A stretch of DNA of 64,000 nucleotides from positions 62,001 through 126,000 of the forward strand of contig NW_026252111.1 of NCBI RefSeq assembly GCF_025399195.1, in the 5' to 3' direction. Shown here piece by piece: positions 35,137 to 46,671 of the stretch. The notes below the pieces were generated by a model. It searched no databases. It had not been told where the DNA came from and saw nothing but the letters and a program-made list of their open reading frames with translations. This stretch comes from Umbelopsis ramanniana AG. Taxonomy: Eukaryota; Mucoromycota; Umbelopsidomycetes; Umbelopsidales; Umbelopsidaceae. The stretch's first letter is position 1, and each line of letters starts with the position of its first letter. The translations under genes and the position numbers were made by a program.

Positions 35137-36272
35137 GATACCTTTGTCAACTTTTGCTCCGTCTTTCGCCAAACTACCATCTTGTAATTTTAATCTTGTT
35201 TTCTTTTATATACTTCTTGTTTTTTCCTTGATTGTCTACAGTAAATACACACTTGTTTTTCTTTTTGTTACGAGCTCTGAATTCATAATGTGACATTAAA
35301 AATTAAACCCTCCTATATATACCTATGCGAGTCTCACTGTGGACTGCAAATGGCCTCCAGAAGCAATCGAAAAAGGCATGGTCATTGTTCTTTGACGTTC
35401 CCTCAAAGGGATAAAACAAAGGCACTTGTCTATTTTCACCAAATGTGGCATGGTCCTCGGTTAGTTGGGGGGTTATTCAGGGACAATGGCTCCATAACCA
35501 GGGTTTCGAACGGACTGATTTGCTTGTACCAGCGACATCCAAGTATTCAGCACACCACACCACATGAGAAAATGACGTTCAGACATCCACCGAGTGGCTT
35601 AAAATTCCTAGCGTCTCTTGGCATCCATGGTTTCCGCCAATTTAACCAGTGCATGGAAATGACATACACTTCCCTTGGCATACGTATGTATGATTTACAT
35701 ACGGAAAGACGTAGTATTATTGAATAGTAAATTACGTAGGATTTAGAAAAGTAATACTCTCAATGCAATATAGCATGGGCAAACTATGGTACAGAGCAAT
35801 TTGCTCTTTAAGATCTTCTTTGCTTGAGAAAGCTTGTGGCACCTCTACTCAAAGTACTCCCAAGCAAACTCATCAAGGTTGCTGATATCTCTGTTATCTA
35901 CATGAAACCAGATATTTCTGACTGGAGACCGACCGATCTGACATCCCAGGCCATTAAGCTGGTACTGAAGTCTAGCGGATATGACGTCCAATTCATCAAC
36001 GGAATACTTTGGAGTTCCCAGTGTGACACCATTCATGTGGTCTTGGAGAAACTTCTGGGTCTCGAGGTATTCTAAGCTTGACGGAAGATATGTATAGTAA
36101 AGACTGATTGGCAAGCAGTGCTGATGTAACTGAAACAGTTGCTGGAGGGTGACTGTCTTTTACTTAATTTGATTAACTTCCACTTCATTGAAGCATCTGG
36201 TGGTACCGATAGTTGCTAGTATAACATGTAAGTCAGCCTATAGGTCAGAGAAAACACGAGTGCTCATTACTA
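35137..36272. other. Intergenic region with unassigned open frames
   Basis: 1.1 kb. A plus-strand frame of 145 codons (35290-35727) and a minus-strand frame (about 36170-35845) are open. The minus frame is Leu-rich (SLEYLETQKFLQDHMNGVTL, then FHVDNRDISNLDEFAWEYFE) and could be the tail of a lost leucine-rich F-box gene. The plus frame matches nothing I know and may be noise or transposon debris. Neither is supported enough to call a gene. Confidence 0.3.
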
Positions 36273-37713
36273 TTAATACTTACAAGGTGTCGAACTTATC
36301 CATTCTTGAGCTTTACGTTGTAATAGATCGTGGATATCTTGATTTATGTCGATCTGCTTCCTTTCTGGAAACTTACCGGAACCATAATCGACCAATCGGT
36401 TTATTCTGGGTGACAAGTTTCGATCTGCCAGTAGATCATGGTAAGGCTTCCAATTCATCAGCATCGCACCGCGAAACAGTTCAAAGGAAGGATAATCGAA
36501 CTTGATGGCGTCAGGATTGTCAAACGGTGGATATGGCTTTGTTGCTTTCGTTTCCGGGCTATATCTCCTGTCGAGGGTGTCAAAAAGGTACGGAATGGTG
36601 AGATCCCTCTCTTGAGTAAAATATGTTGGGAGGTAATTGCCTATATCCCAGTCTTTTGGCTGAGGCAATAGAATCGATTCGCGTGGACTTTGTTCTCTTG
36701 GAAGCGACACAATCAAGTCATTAACTCCCATATGTAGTTCGTATTGAGGAACGCTTCCACATTCCAAAGCCAATCCTGTATATTGTATCAAGTAATCGGT
36801 AAAGCTTTCGCTGATATAACGTATGTGGTAATGGTAAACTGACGCTACTGAAACATAGAACACCTTTGCACGTTCATTGCATACGTTGTCAAAATTAATC
36901 CGATACTGGTTGTTTGCGACATGGTCTGGTAAATCTGAAGGGGGGAGATCATTATTGCTAAGCATGACGAATAGTCCGTCCTTGTGCCCATCGCAGTCGT
37001 ATTCTGAGTATCGCGCAAAAGGAGCGAGTTTGAGTGAAAGAAAGAATTCTGCAGCGGATTGAGGGAAGTTTTGCATTCTATTTGGTCGAACTCTAGAGCA
37101 TTCTCGATCAAATTGTTTTATATCGAACATGTTAACCATCCTTTGCCAAGTCAAGTCGGTCTCAAACTGCATACCTGAGGCAAGCGGCATAACAAGCTCC
37201 GAATATCGTTCCGGCTGCTTTACACGGAGGTGGTGTGCAAAGTAGTACATAAAGATGACTAGATCGATCGGGTGCGCAGATTCGAGGTGCTGTTCCATAT
37301 TATTAATTTTTCTAATGTCATTGAAAGGTTCTTCGTATATCTTCTTCAAATGAACTGATTCTTTTGCGAAGGACTGATACAGCGCTTGATTGAACGTGCA
37401 TGATATGTTGAACATATACAGTTCTCTGTTTCCATGATTGTGGCCAGTGGTCGAGAAAGTGAGGTTCACTACCATCCAATGGGATAAAATCTAGGCGTTT
37501 GACATTTTCTACCGAATTTGGGATCATAAAATGATTCGAGGAGTAACCAGGGAGAACAGTATCATATATTGCTTTCCACACAAGCTGATGAGCAAGACCA
37601 ATGTACCAATCACGGCAAGTCATTGACGCATTTAATACATCTTGAGGTTGCAGATGTGAAGTAATGCTCAACCATACATCCACTGATACGAAGGGTTTAG
37701 ACCGGCTATGCAT
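36273..37713 (-). pseudogene. F-box protein, frameshifted copy of the gene at 38142
   Basis: Two overlapping frames together match the neighbouring F-box gene. The N-terminal frame (37713-37318) has MHSRSKPFVSVDVWLSI, then HLQPQDVLNASMTCRDWY (F-box), VENVKRLDF, LDGSEPHFLDHWPQSWKQRT and SSFEEDI before a stop. The C-terminal frame takes over within about 37325-37338 with EEPFNDIRKINNMEQ, HPIDLVIFMYYFAHHL, SESFTDYLIQYTGLALE, PREQSPRESILLPQPKDWDI and a longer tail than the paralogue, ending W-I-S-S-T-P-C-K-Y. No usable intron explains the switch. Either a genuine one-base frameshift (pseudogene) or a sequence error. No domain recognised after the F-box. Confidence 0.7.
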
Positions 37714-38141
37714 TGGAAATACCAGAGTCTGTGCCAGAAATAAAAATATCAATTGTCGTTTTCTACTTGTACAATATACAAAAGTAAAAATATAAAGTCA
37801 AAAAAGACTTTTGTACGACATGTTCAAGCTCGCATTGCAGAAGTTTGAGCTGCCATATCATCTTTGCCAATATGGTGCGCAATTCATTAACAGACTACTC
37901 GATATTCTAGTCTAGTTGACCGCTAAATGGATATTGCATATATTCTCAGTCTCGATTGTTTAGACGTCATGGTGAGACAAGACGTAACAAAAGTGGTGGA
38001 CGGGATCATCTTCTGTGTTTGTTGCCTCAAGAGACGCATCGTCAGTTCTGAGGCATGGTACTGTTCGAAGTCCTTGAATTGGAGATATCGTTGCTAGGCT
38101 GATCTCTAATGCATTCATTGAAAGATTAGTTATAGTCTAGT
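37714..38141. other. Spacer between the tandem F-box genes
   Basis: 428 bp. No continuation of either F-box gene and no repeat visible; it presumably holds the promoter of the downstream copy. Confidence 0.4.
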
Positions 38142-39299
38142 TTATTCGACATTCTTAAAGTGTAACTTCTTCCAAGAAAAATGACTTATGGTATTATGTT
38201 CTTGGGTGAAATATGTAGGGAAGTAACTGCTAATATCCCAGCAGTCTATAGGCTGAGGTAACAGAATGGACGTTCGCGGACTTTGATCTCTTGGGAGATC
38301 AACGTGCAGATCAGCAACTCCTGCTTCTTCATATTGTGGTACCTCTCCATACTTTAAAGCAGTACCAGTGTATTGCATGAGATAGTCAGTGAAGCTTTCG
38401 GCAAGATACTGCACCATATATCCGCAATACTGTGAATAAATGAAGAAGACTTTTCCGATACTATTCACCGTTTTTTCCAGGTTAATTTCATAGCCTTCGG
38501 TCGCGGCGTATGGTGGTAAATCAGCAGGAGGTTCATTGTTCTTGCTAAGCATGACGCTAAGACCAGCTCTAACATCATCGCATTCGTATTCATCCACTTG
38601 TGCGAAAGGAGCAAAATTGAATTGAAGCATGTATTTCATGGTAGCAGGAGAGACCTTCTGTAAGCGATATGCAGGTGTCCTAGGACGGGATCGCATGTAA
38701 CGTCGAACGTTGAATTTATCATACAGCTTGAGCCAATCGTACGTTGTTTCAAATTGCTCACCAGAGGCGAGTGGCAGGATACCCTCCTCCATCGTTTCAG
38801 GCTGGATAACGGGTAGATGATGTGCGAAATAGTACATGAAGATGACTAGATCAATTGGCAGTGCTGATTTGGCAGAATCTTCCATTTCCTTGATCCTAAC
38901 CATGTCAAGGATTGGGGCTTTGATATCCTTTTCAAAAGTCTGAGTGTTCTCTCGAAGTGCTTTCACAGCCTTACTCTGAACATGTATTATATGTTGCAGA
39001 TATACTGTTCGCTGTTTAAAAGACTCCGGCCAGCAATGGAGATATGTGGGCTCGCTACCATCCAGAAGGTTAATATCCAATCGTTTGACATTTTTAACCA
39101 TGTCGGTGATACAGAAATGGTCGGTTGCATATTCTGGAAGAATAGCTTTATACACTTCTTGCCAAAGTATTTGGTTTGTAAGAGGCTTATACCAATCGCG
39201 ACAGGTACTTGCAGAATTTAGTACATCTTGAGGTTGTAGATATTTGATAATGATTAGCCAGATCTCTAAGGGTATATAAGAGACTTTACTTTCAGTCAT
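38142..39299 (-). CDS. F-box protein, tandem paralogue
   Basis: Intronless, 385 residues. The F-box is at about 8-45 (SYIPLEIWLIIIKYLQPQDV, LNSASTCRDWY). Blocks shared with the neighbouring copy include NVKRLDINLLDGSEP, LPIDLVIFMYYFAHHLPV, QFNFAPFAQVDEYECDD, AESFTDYLMQYTGTALKYGE, LPRDQSPRTSILLPQPID and YFPTYFTQE. It stops soon after that block, whereas the other copy runs about 100 residues further. So each copy has lost or gained something: this one is intact but shorter, the other longer but frameshifted. Likely an SCF substrate adaptor; substrate unknown. Confidence 0.85.
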   Translation of the reverse strand: MTESKVSYIPLEIWLIIIKYLQPQDVLNSASTCRDWYKPLTNQILWQEVYKAILPEYATDHFCITDMVKNVKRLDINLLDGSEPTYLHCWPESFKQRTVYLQHIIHVQSKAVKALRENTQTFEKDIKAPILDMVRIKEMEDSAKSALPIDLVIFMYYFAHHLPVIQPETMEEGILPLASGEQFETTYDWLKLYDKFNVRRYMRSRPRTPAYRLQKVSPATMKYMLQFNFAPFAQVDEYECDDVRAGLSVMLSKNNEPPADLPPYAATEGYEINLEKTVNSIGKVFFIYSQYCGYMVQYLAESFTDYLMQYTGTALKYGEVPQYEEAGVADLHVDLPRDQSPRTSILLPQPIDCWDISSYFPTYFTQEHNTISHFSWKKLHFKNVE

Positions 39300-40573
39300 T
39301 TTTCAATGTGTGCTTGCTGTCGTGAGATATATAGATACTGCTCTTTTATAGATGAACGACGAGTTAAGTTAAAGTTCTTTTGATACACAAACCGTAGTAC
39401 ATGTACGACAGCGTTGTTATGCCAACATAACAGTGCAGCGAACTCAGCCATGTATCGCGAGAGAGTCGGTGCCTATAATTATGGTGACAAATTTGCGTAG
39501 CTTTCACCTTTGATATAAAGACAATAAAACATCCAGCATAGGTAGTACATAGTAAACGGGACACTGGCCCATTTTTCTGTACTACGATAAAAAATATCTG
39601 CGCCTCTGACTTTGACGCCTGGAAAGCAAATGGTTTGGAAGGTAACTGGTGCAATTTAGCTCAGATATCTAGTATGCGTCAGTAACTACAATATCTTTAT
39701 CGATTAGGTAAATGTCTTCAAGTTGAGTTTTGAGGGCTATTTTTTAAGCATTTCTCCTTAGCTTCTTAATGCTTGTAAATGAAAACTTCAACGCACCTTC
39801 TTCAATACAAATGAAATGACCTTGGGCATAGTTCTGCGACATCAATTACTTGACTACATACCATGGCACTTCTGAATAAAGGAAATGGAAGGTGGTCGCC
39901 GATGAAACAGAAGTACCCCCTCTCTTTAGCTCCTAATTTCGATCACCAATACTGTCTAGGTTAAACTTGATGAATGTAGTTGCAGTGCTGGAAGACGTTT
40001 TGCTGTTGTCCATCCGATAAAGCCCGGTAGATGCTGTAGCGATTTCTGTAGGATACTTACAAGTAAGCTTGCCCTATCTTGAAAAAAGGGTAACATAGAT
40101 GTTTGGTCGAAATTATATGTTTAAAGTACACTGTTCTGCTTCATGACTCAACCCTTTATTTCAACTTTCGCTGATAAATTTTGACTTCATTTTCGACAAA
40201 TATGGAGATTAGTAACAGTTCCTAGCAGTGTAAAGTGTAGTGTGCATACAGGTTCGGGGCTGAGACAGGTGCCATTTTCACAGTAAGCAACAGTCTGTAA
40301 TGGGAAATTCTTACCAACATGCAATTATCGCAAAAGAACTGTGTTCAACGAGACACGTTATTGCAAAGTTTATTTTCTGTAACGTATAGTACAAGTGAGA
40401 AATGGTAGGGAATGACCCATCTGAATGATGAAAAATCAGAGTAGAAAGGAAGGGATAGGTGAAATGACAGAAAAAGATTTCATTTATATCGTCTTTCATG
40501 TCGATATGTGGTAGGTATAAGAATTTATATCCGCTGCAACATTTGCAAAAAGCTGAGCACAGATGGGAGGGCC
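39300..40573. other. Intergenic region
   Basis: 1.27 kb, AT-rich. A 96-codon minus frame at 39364-39654 has no family likeness. I see no RNA gene, repeat or mobile element. Confidence 0.4.
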
Positions 40574-41544
40574 TCAGTCTCTGTAGTCGGGAGGTGCATC
40601 ATTTCGCTCTCGTCCAGCAAGTTGAATGTATGTAGTACCCTCGCCAGCTTGCCGGAAGCGATGACTGAAGAAGTTGTAAAATGGTAGATATGCCCACCAT
40701 TGGGAATTTCTTGGTTGCGAGGAGGTGGGCTCCAAAAATCCATTCTCTTCTTCCTCTGAGCGATTCCTCACCGAAGACCCATTTTGCCACTTTTCAATCA
40801 AAACTTGCACGCCACCTACCATGGCACCAGCCTGCTGTCGTCCAAAGTAGAAACAAATGACTGCAGTTGCTGTAACAGCCAGTGCCACCGCTCCTTGTTG
40901 CCAATGCTCACCAATTTCCCATTTCTGAAAAGCCGGAGGATATAAAAGTTGGACAGCATCCTCACGTTCTATACAAACGGATGTATTGCTACAATGGCCG
41001 GGATATCTTCTCAGATTGAAATGGCACTGTTCATTATATTCGCAAGGTTCCCCTACATCTCGTTTTGGTTGGCAAGTTTTAGACTTGGGGTCGCAGTATG
41101 AGTCGTATGTGCAGTTTCCAATCAAGTCCAAGTCTGCATCTTCAATAACCACTGGTCCACGGCGTTTCACATAGTTGGAAAGTTCATCTGATCGTGGAAT
41201 GGTGAAGCAAGGCTCGCCGGTGTCATTCCTCATATCATCTCGAAGATCTTGAAATGCGTATACAAAAGTATATATGTGACTGACTGCCATTTCGAATCCT
41301 CCATCACCTATCGTCAGTTGAAGCATAAGTGTTTAACAATGAGGGTTTGTTGTATGGTATCTCAATATCGGTAGTATTACTTACGAACGCTATGGCACAC
41401 TAGTCCTTCCTGTTCAGCAAAACAGGCATCATAAGGATACATTGGACAATCCAATGTCTCTCGACAGTGTTTAACCTCGTCGTCTGCATATGTCGACAGT
41501 GAAAATCCCAAAAGGATGAAGCATGTAATCAGTTTGCGAAACAT
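40574..41544 (-). CDS. Cysteine-rich type I membrane protein, function unknown
   Basis: Exons 41544-41385 and 41307-40574 give 297 residues. The N-terminal signal peptide is MFRKLITCFILLGFSLSTYA. The lumenal part has spaced cysteines: HCRETLDCPMYPYDACF, EGLVCHSV, EPCFTIPR, then a compact knot-like block DLIGNCTYDSYCDPKSKTC, VGEPCEYNEQCHFN and PGHCSNTSVC, with CxxxxxC spacing as in Dickkopf or EGF-like modules. One membrane span (about 206-224, GAVALAVTATAVICFYFG) is followed by an acidic, Ser/Asn-rich cytosolic tail ending P-P-D-Y-R-D. I do not recognise the family. It looks like a conserved fungal plasma-membrane or secretory-pathway protein. Confidence 0.85.
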
Positions 41545-42016
41545 GACTAGTTCATCCGGTGATTTTGTAAGTTAAAGTTTTAAAGGTGGAAAGGCGGGTT
41601 TCTTTGGAAGGAAGTGATTATCGCGGCTTAAATTTGGGTCGTTTTGGGAATCAACCACCGGAAACGAGACACCCAATTGGAAATTGGTGTTTCCAATGAA
41701 ACATGATTTTTATTATGCAGGCTTTTGAGGAAGGTCAAAAATTCATTGAAGCGGTAGTGCCGTTCGTTGACTTATAGAATGTTATGGTCAATGCATTCCT
41801 GCAGAAAAAGGGTAACAATAGAGATAAAAGAACTCCGTTCTGTCATAGTTATCCGCACCTTTTACTCAAGCAGCCCGAGGAGAGCATGGTCCCAAACTTT
41901 TAACATGAATTGCTTGAAGAAAATAAATTTTTGAGCCAAATTGATATTTATATTTTCACGTTTAATGAGAATCGATGTCTATATATGCCGTATAGGTATC
42001 TCTTATCCTTTGATTA
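41545..42016. other. Intergenic stretch downstream of the beta-glucosidase gene
   Basis: 472 bp; the 3' side of the GH1 gene and promoter of the membrane protein gene. Nothing else seen. Confidence 0.4.
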
Positions 42017-43864
42017 TCATTTGTTGAAGTCTTCAGGTTGAAGGTGATGCTGCATGATGTCTCGCATGGCATAAAACGATCTCTTGAAGTGACGAGGAAG
42101 AGCTGGGTCGGTGAAGTTAACATACTGTAAACCAAACTTTTGAGTCAAGCCAAGAGCCCATTCATAGTTATCGTAGAGCGACCAGGCAAAGACTCCTCGT
42201 AAGTCAACACCATCCTGATGGATTGACAACAAGAATTCATTCAAGTAGTCCCTGTAATACGTTTCTCTACCGTAATCGGAAACAATTTGGTATTGCTCAG
42301 TGCGCTGGTTTTCAAATGCTTCTGCCCATCCAAATTCGCTGATGTAAAGTCCTCCTTTGGTAGGATAAGTCTTTGACAAATATTTAAGTTGTTCTCGAAT
42401 AGCAAACCAGGAGTTAACCAGCCAGTTGGATCTAGGATCAGCTTGTTGTCCATATCCCCAACCACCAGGTGCACCGGAACTGTATTCTACCCTGCCATCT
42501 TGACAAGCCGGCCAGTTGGGATCCGTAACGTTACCAGCACATGCCTTGATTCCATTAGGTGCAGCCTTTGCGGTGTTGATGCGATACAAATCTTGAGCGT
42601 AAAAGTCAGCCGATCCCTTGATCAATTTTTGTTCTTCTGGTGTCAATTCTGGCAAGAAGGAACCAAGAGTTTCTTTGCAGGTAGTTGGGTAATCACCATC
42701 AATGTACACAGGCTTAGCAAAGATACCAATGAAAAAGTCGGCGTGGCGGTTGGATGCCTCGATATCCTCTGGGCTATTGGACCAAGGAGTAGGCTTATTA
42801 TCGTCACCTTTAAATGCAATTTGTCCAGCCTTGATGGTTCCTTCTTTTACTAGGCTTCGATAAGTCTTCACGGCTTTTCCGTGAGCCACCAGAAGATTGT
42901 GAGAGCAGTGGTAAGGTGCATTGGTGGCATTAATGCCGCTTGGGAAATTGAGGTTATATGGGTTGCCTGCTGTTTGTGAACAGAACACTCTTGGTTCGTT
43001 GAAAGTAATCCACACCTTTACCCGGTCTCCGTACCGACGGAAAGCGGTCTCAGCGTAATTATTAAAATCATCCGTGATATTCATTGACATGAATGAGCCG
43101 TATTGTGCCGAAAGAGCTAGTGGCGTATCCCAGTGGAACAGAGTAACGATAGGCTGAATATCATTCTTAATAGCTTCGTCAATAACCTTGTCATAAAATT
43201 TTAGTCCGGCCTCATTGACTTGCCCACTACCAAGAGGATAAATGCGAGTCCAGGAGAGAGACAACGAAAAAGTGTTGACTCCCATGGCCTTGAGACGAGC
43301 AAAATCGTTGACATAGCGGTGATAGAAATCGTCTGTCACATCAGGTGCACCAAGGTAGAGGTCGGGATAAACATGCGGGCCATAGTCCCAAACAGAAGGT
43401 CCCTTTCCATCCTCTTTTGCAGCACCTTCAACTTGTGTGGCAGCCGAGGCAACACCGTACCTGAACCCCTTTGGAAATTTTAGACCTTTGGTGTTCTCTG
43501 ATAGGTAGGAAGGAAGAAATGTTGGTGGATTCGGAGGCAGATCAAATTTCGTACTGTCTGTCAAGTTGCTTTTGGCAGCCACGAGGACAGGACTATATTT
43601 TTCAATCTGAGCCCAAAGATCTTCCACAGTAGTCTTACCCGCAACGAAGGTTGGGGTAGGAGAGTCGGTTGCTCCAGTGCTGGTAGCAGAGGTTGTGGCG
43701 GCAGCCGAGGTTGGAGAGCCAGTGGTGGGAGGAGTGGTACCAGGGATATCGCTGGTAGGGCTTAAAATAGAAATATTGTAGCTGTTTCCTCCAGAGACTT
43801 GTGTCTGTGGTAGCGCAAACGCTAAGGATATGCAGGCAAATAATGAAAGGAACCTCATTGACAT
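42017..43864 (-). CDS. Secreted GH1 beta-glucosidase
   Basis: Hydrolyses terminal beta-glucosides (cellobiose and related). One uninterrupted exon, 615 residues. Signal peptide at 1-18 (FLSLFACISLAFALP); residues 35-75 are a Ser/Thr/Pro linker; the GH1 barrel starts near 129 with FPKGFRYGVASAATQVEGAA and DVTDDFYHRYVNDFARLKAM. The acid/base is Glu290 in WITFNEPR. The nucleophile is Glu510 in YISEFGWAE, where most GH1 enzymes have ITENG. The aglycone-side block is GVFAWSLYDNYEWALG. The ATG at 43864 (MSMRF) and the one two codons later are both possible. Single-exon structure contrasts with most neighbours. Confidence 0.93.
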   Translation of the reverse strand: MSMRFLSLFACISLAFALPQTQVSGGNSYNISILSPTSDIPGTTPPTTGSPTSAAATTSATSTGATDSPTPTFVAGKTTVEDLWAQIEKYSPVLVAAKSNLTDSTKFDLPPNPPTFLPSYLSENTKGLKFPKGFRYGVASAATQVEGAAKEDGKGPSVWDYGPHVYPDLYLGAPDVTDDFYHRYVNDFARLKAMGVNTFSLSLSWTRIYPLGSGQVNEAGLKFYDKVIDEAIKNDIQPIVTLFHWDTPLALSAQYGSFMSMNITDDFNNYAETAFRRYGDRVKVWITFNEPRVFCSQTAGNPYNLNFPSGINATNAPYHCSHNLLVAHGKAVKTYRSLVKEGTIKAGQIAFKGDDNKPTPWSNSPEDIEASNRHADFFIGIFAKPVYIDGDYPTTCKETLGSFLPELTPEEQKLIKGSADFYAQDLYRINTAKAAPNGIKACAGNVTDPNWPACQDGRVEYSSGAPGGWGYGQQADPRSNWLVNSWFAIREQLKYLSKTYPTKGGLYISEFGWAEAFENQRTEQYQIVSDYGRETYYRDYLNEFLLSIHQDGVDLRGVFAWSLYDNYEWALGLTQKFGLQYVNFTDPALPRHFKRSFYAMRDIMQHHLQPEDFNK

Positions 43865-44632
43865 GGTTGCTGTGCTTTGAGAAAACCAAACAGTTTCAAT
43901 GCGTCCATTTATACAAATCGGTACCTCGGGCGTGATGAAAATAGTTTTTAAAATAGTTTAGTTACGAATCAGATACAATCAGCGTCTCGCTCACTTTATG
44001 GTTTGTAGGTCTTCCATAGCCTTTCACATCGCCCATATCCGGTGGTCGGATGAAGTCGCGGGGTAAGCTTGTACATTTAAGGAGGAAAACTGCTTGTTAG
44101 TCATAGTTCGTTTTTCCGAGTACCTGAGCGGGCTGGCATTTGGTTCCTAACTTTCGGCTCAACGTGCATCAATTATCCATCACCGATATCCATCATGGAT
44201 ATCTATCATGGAACTTTCCGCGTTTGGTGTATGACCACTGCTTGTAATAGGGGTATAGGAGCTTGAACGTTTTAGCTTGCGAGATGTAACAGGCTTCATG
44301 ACACTCCTTTCCCCACATGGCTGTTTAATTTTTTTTCTTGTTTCACAAAGACCATGCCAAACATGGTATTTGCTCATAGACGATTCCGCGCATACACAAA
44401 AGTAGCGGGTAGAGAAAAAAAAAGAAACGGGAAGATGGCGGGCACTCATTTACATATTAAGTCTAAGCAGATTTCAATTAATGATCAGCTCGGGGATCGT
44501 TTCACGTAATATTACAAAAGACTAGTTTATGTCAGGTCTGCTTTGATGAAAGAAAAATGGGTAGGATGATACACAGTTGTTATGAATTTGCTAAGGATGT
44601 AAGGCACCGTAGTATAGTTATGATTTTGCTGG
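43865..44632. other. Intergenic region GH1 / PRI2
   Basis: 768 bp holding the GH1 promoter and PRI2 3' end. It contains a 19-bp inverted repeat GATATCCATCATGGATATC (44185-44203) and a minus-strand ORF listed separately. Confidence 0.4.
44180..44449 (-). CDS. Doubtful small basic ORF
   Basis: 89-codon ATG-started frame, or 66 codons from MSKYHVWHGLCETRKKIKQP. The C-terminal half is Ser/Thr/Lys-rich. It lies in the same direction as both flanking genes. No family recognised; may be chance. Confidence 0.2.
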   Translation of the reverse strand: MSARHLPVSFFFSTRYFCVCAESSMSKYHVWHGLCETRKKIKQPCGERSVMKPVTSRKLKRSSSYTPITSSGHTPNAESSMIDIHDGYR

Positions 44633-46671
44633 CTAATCCGTCGTCATGGCATCACTGTCAGGTAGTTTTCCTTGGCTCATGTCGAAGTATTGGTTAGGAT
44701 GTTCGATAGTTCCTACTTGGCCACTTTGCATTTCGGGATGAGTTACTTCAAAGTAACGTGTGCATGCCAGTTGATAGTGTCGATCTTTTGCAAGCCGAAC
44801 AATTTCATTCACTTGGGGAGCGCCTACTTTGTTCTTATATAAAGTCGCCTCTAAGCTCTGTGCGGAAAAGTGCCTGAAGGGACATCCGTGATGATCACCA
44901 GTGGAAGGCTGGTTACTCTGGATGATTTTCATGCAGCTGTCATGAAAGGGTTTATTGAGTTTGAAGCCATTTTCCCACATGGTTATAATGATATCGTCAG
45001 ACATACCTATACGGAGCATAGTTCACTCGCCGGCCTTCTAAACCGTAATTGTGGCGAATGTTGTACGAGTATTCCTTTTGGAATTTGTCATCAGTGTGGT
45101 TGCCAAAGGCCTTTCTCCAGAAAACAAGGGCTTCCTCAACCGAGAGTCCAATGCCCTATACAAGTATTTTGAATAACTGAAAAAATGGCTATACACAAAG
45201 AGAAAAGTGATAAATTACCTTTAGGAAAAGTCCATATTGCATTCTGCCTCCATGTTTCAGATGCTTGTCCTTTCTCAGAGATTGATGTAGATTGCTCATA
45301 CAAAGTGGGAAGTGTTGTGACAGCTACATAGTTCAACATTTAGTCCCGAGCATTGGATTTGCCCAAAATCAAGTAACAGAAACCTTACCCCATCAACTTC
45401 AGAAGCTTTCACTTTGCCTGTTACGTTAGTGACATCTCCGTAGTCTTTTCCAGTATATTGTTTCTCCACGTTAAGCAGTACAGGTTTTAATCTTTCATCT
45501 TCATCCATGCGTGGAAGTGCTTTTGCTGTCGCCTACAATGCAACGTCTTAGAAGATGGAACATCCATGATACTATTTTAACAGCCTCTTACCTCCAAAGC
45601 TTTTGACAGCCTAGCTTTAAACTCATCCATAACAAGACTGATCTGTTCAGTCATGGGTACGAAAGCTTTGCCCCGTCTTACCAGCACCGATCGGCGACCG
45701 ATGAGATCAGGAACCTTTTCAAATTCAACCTAAACATCCAACGTTAGTATTTAGAAGAATATTCCAATTCGACAATAGTTTTCTTTGACTTACTTCGAAA
45801 TACGTCTCATTTTCAACGAAGTCCTTCACGTTCTGTATACCGGCAGCTTTAGCAGTCCAAATAGCACAGCTCTCAAGCTCTGCTTTCATGTTCATCTTGT
45901 CTTCTTGGCTGACCTGAGGGTGACAACTGATGAGCTATTTACTCTTCAATTACATTTAGGGCTCATCATACTCAACAACTTACCACTTTCCAGTTGATAT
46001 CAAGGGATTTTAAAAAAACTTCCTTATCTTTTCTACTCTCCAACTCAAAGCGGTATCTATTACCTTACGTCGTCAATAAACAGAGATCTTTCCACGTCAG
46101 AAAATGGTATTAGTACTCACCTGAACAAGGCGCATTCCTGTCGTAAGAACCATGCTCGTAGGTCCTCACTAGTGTAAGGAAGTATAGTGAGCCAATGGCC
46201 GATCAAGACGGGGTGTGCCATTCCACAATTATCATTCCTTACCTTCTGCAGTACGCAAGTCGCAAAATAAAGTGACTGACATGATCTTTCTTTCTGTCTT
46301 CCATAGCTTCCTTCGTATGACCTGTGCGCATACGCATATGCTCGCTACTAACGCGATCCATCTCACGCCGAAATTCGTCTGCCTTTTTATTTCTCAGTGT
46401 AGCATTCTCAATCGTTTTGAGCACTGGGAAGTACGTCAATCAGACAATGTTCAATTTGTAACAAGATTGATCAAAAGTTATTGTACAAACCTTGTAGTCT
46501 GTCCAGGGCAAATCGTTCAAAGTCCTCAACGCTAATTTCAACCGGTGGTGGGCGAAGATAGAAATTAAGACGACATGGGTATTCAGAATGACGGACTACT
46601 TCTCCAGTAGGTTTGTATAGCGATGTGCGATTAAACCGATTCTGATGCTTTGGCTGCATGGGTTTGCTCAT
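44633..46671 (-). CDS. PRI2: DNA primase large subunit
   Basis: Regulatory subunit of the polymerase alpha-primase complex that makes RNA primers. The N-terminus, [19 protein letters not shown] and [20 protein letters not shown], is typical of Pri2. The middle is [14 protein letters not shown] and [20 protein letters not shown]. The C-terminal Fe-S domain has APYRC-type and GCPFRHFS motifs, then [15 protein letters not shown], with conserved cluster cysteines, and [16 protein letters not shown]. About eight exons. Protein ends D-A-M-T-T-D. Confidence 0.94.

Noticed and set aside
35490-35530. tRNA B-box-like GTTCGAAAC on the minus strand
   Set aside because: No A box, acceptor stem or anticodon arm around it.
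35290-35727. 145-codon plus-strand ORF
   Set aside because: No family likeness, no promoter signal, low-complexity-free but unconvincing; left as part of the intergenic entry.
44185-44203. Perfect inverted repeat GATATCCATCATGGATATC
   Set aside because: Short isolated palindrome without flanking duplication or mobile gene; chance level is not low in AT-rich DNA.
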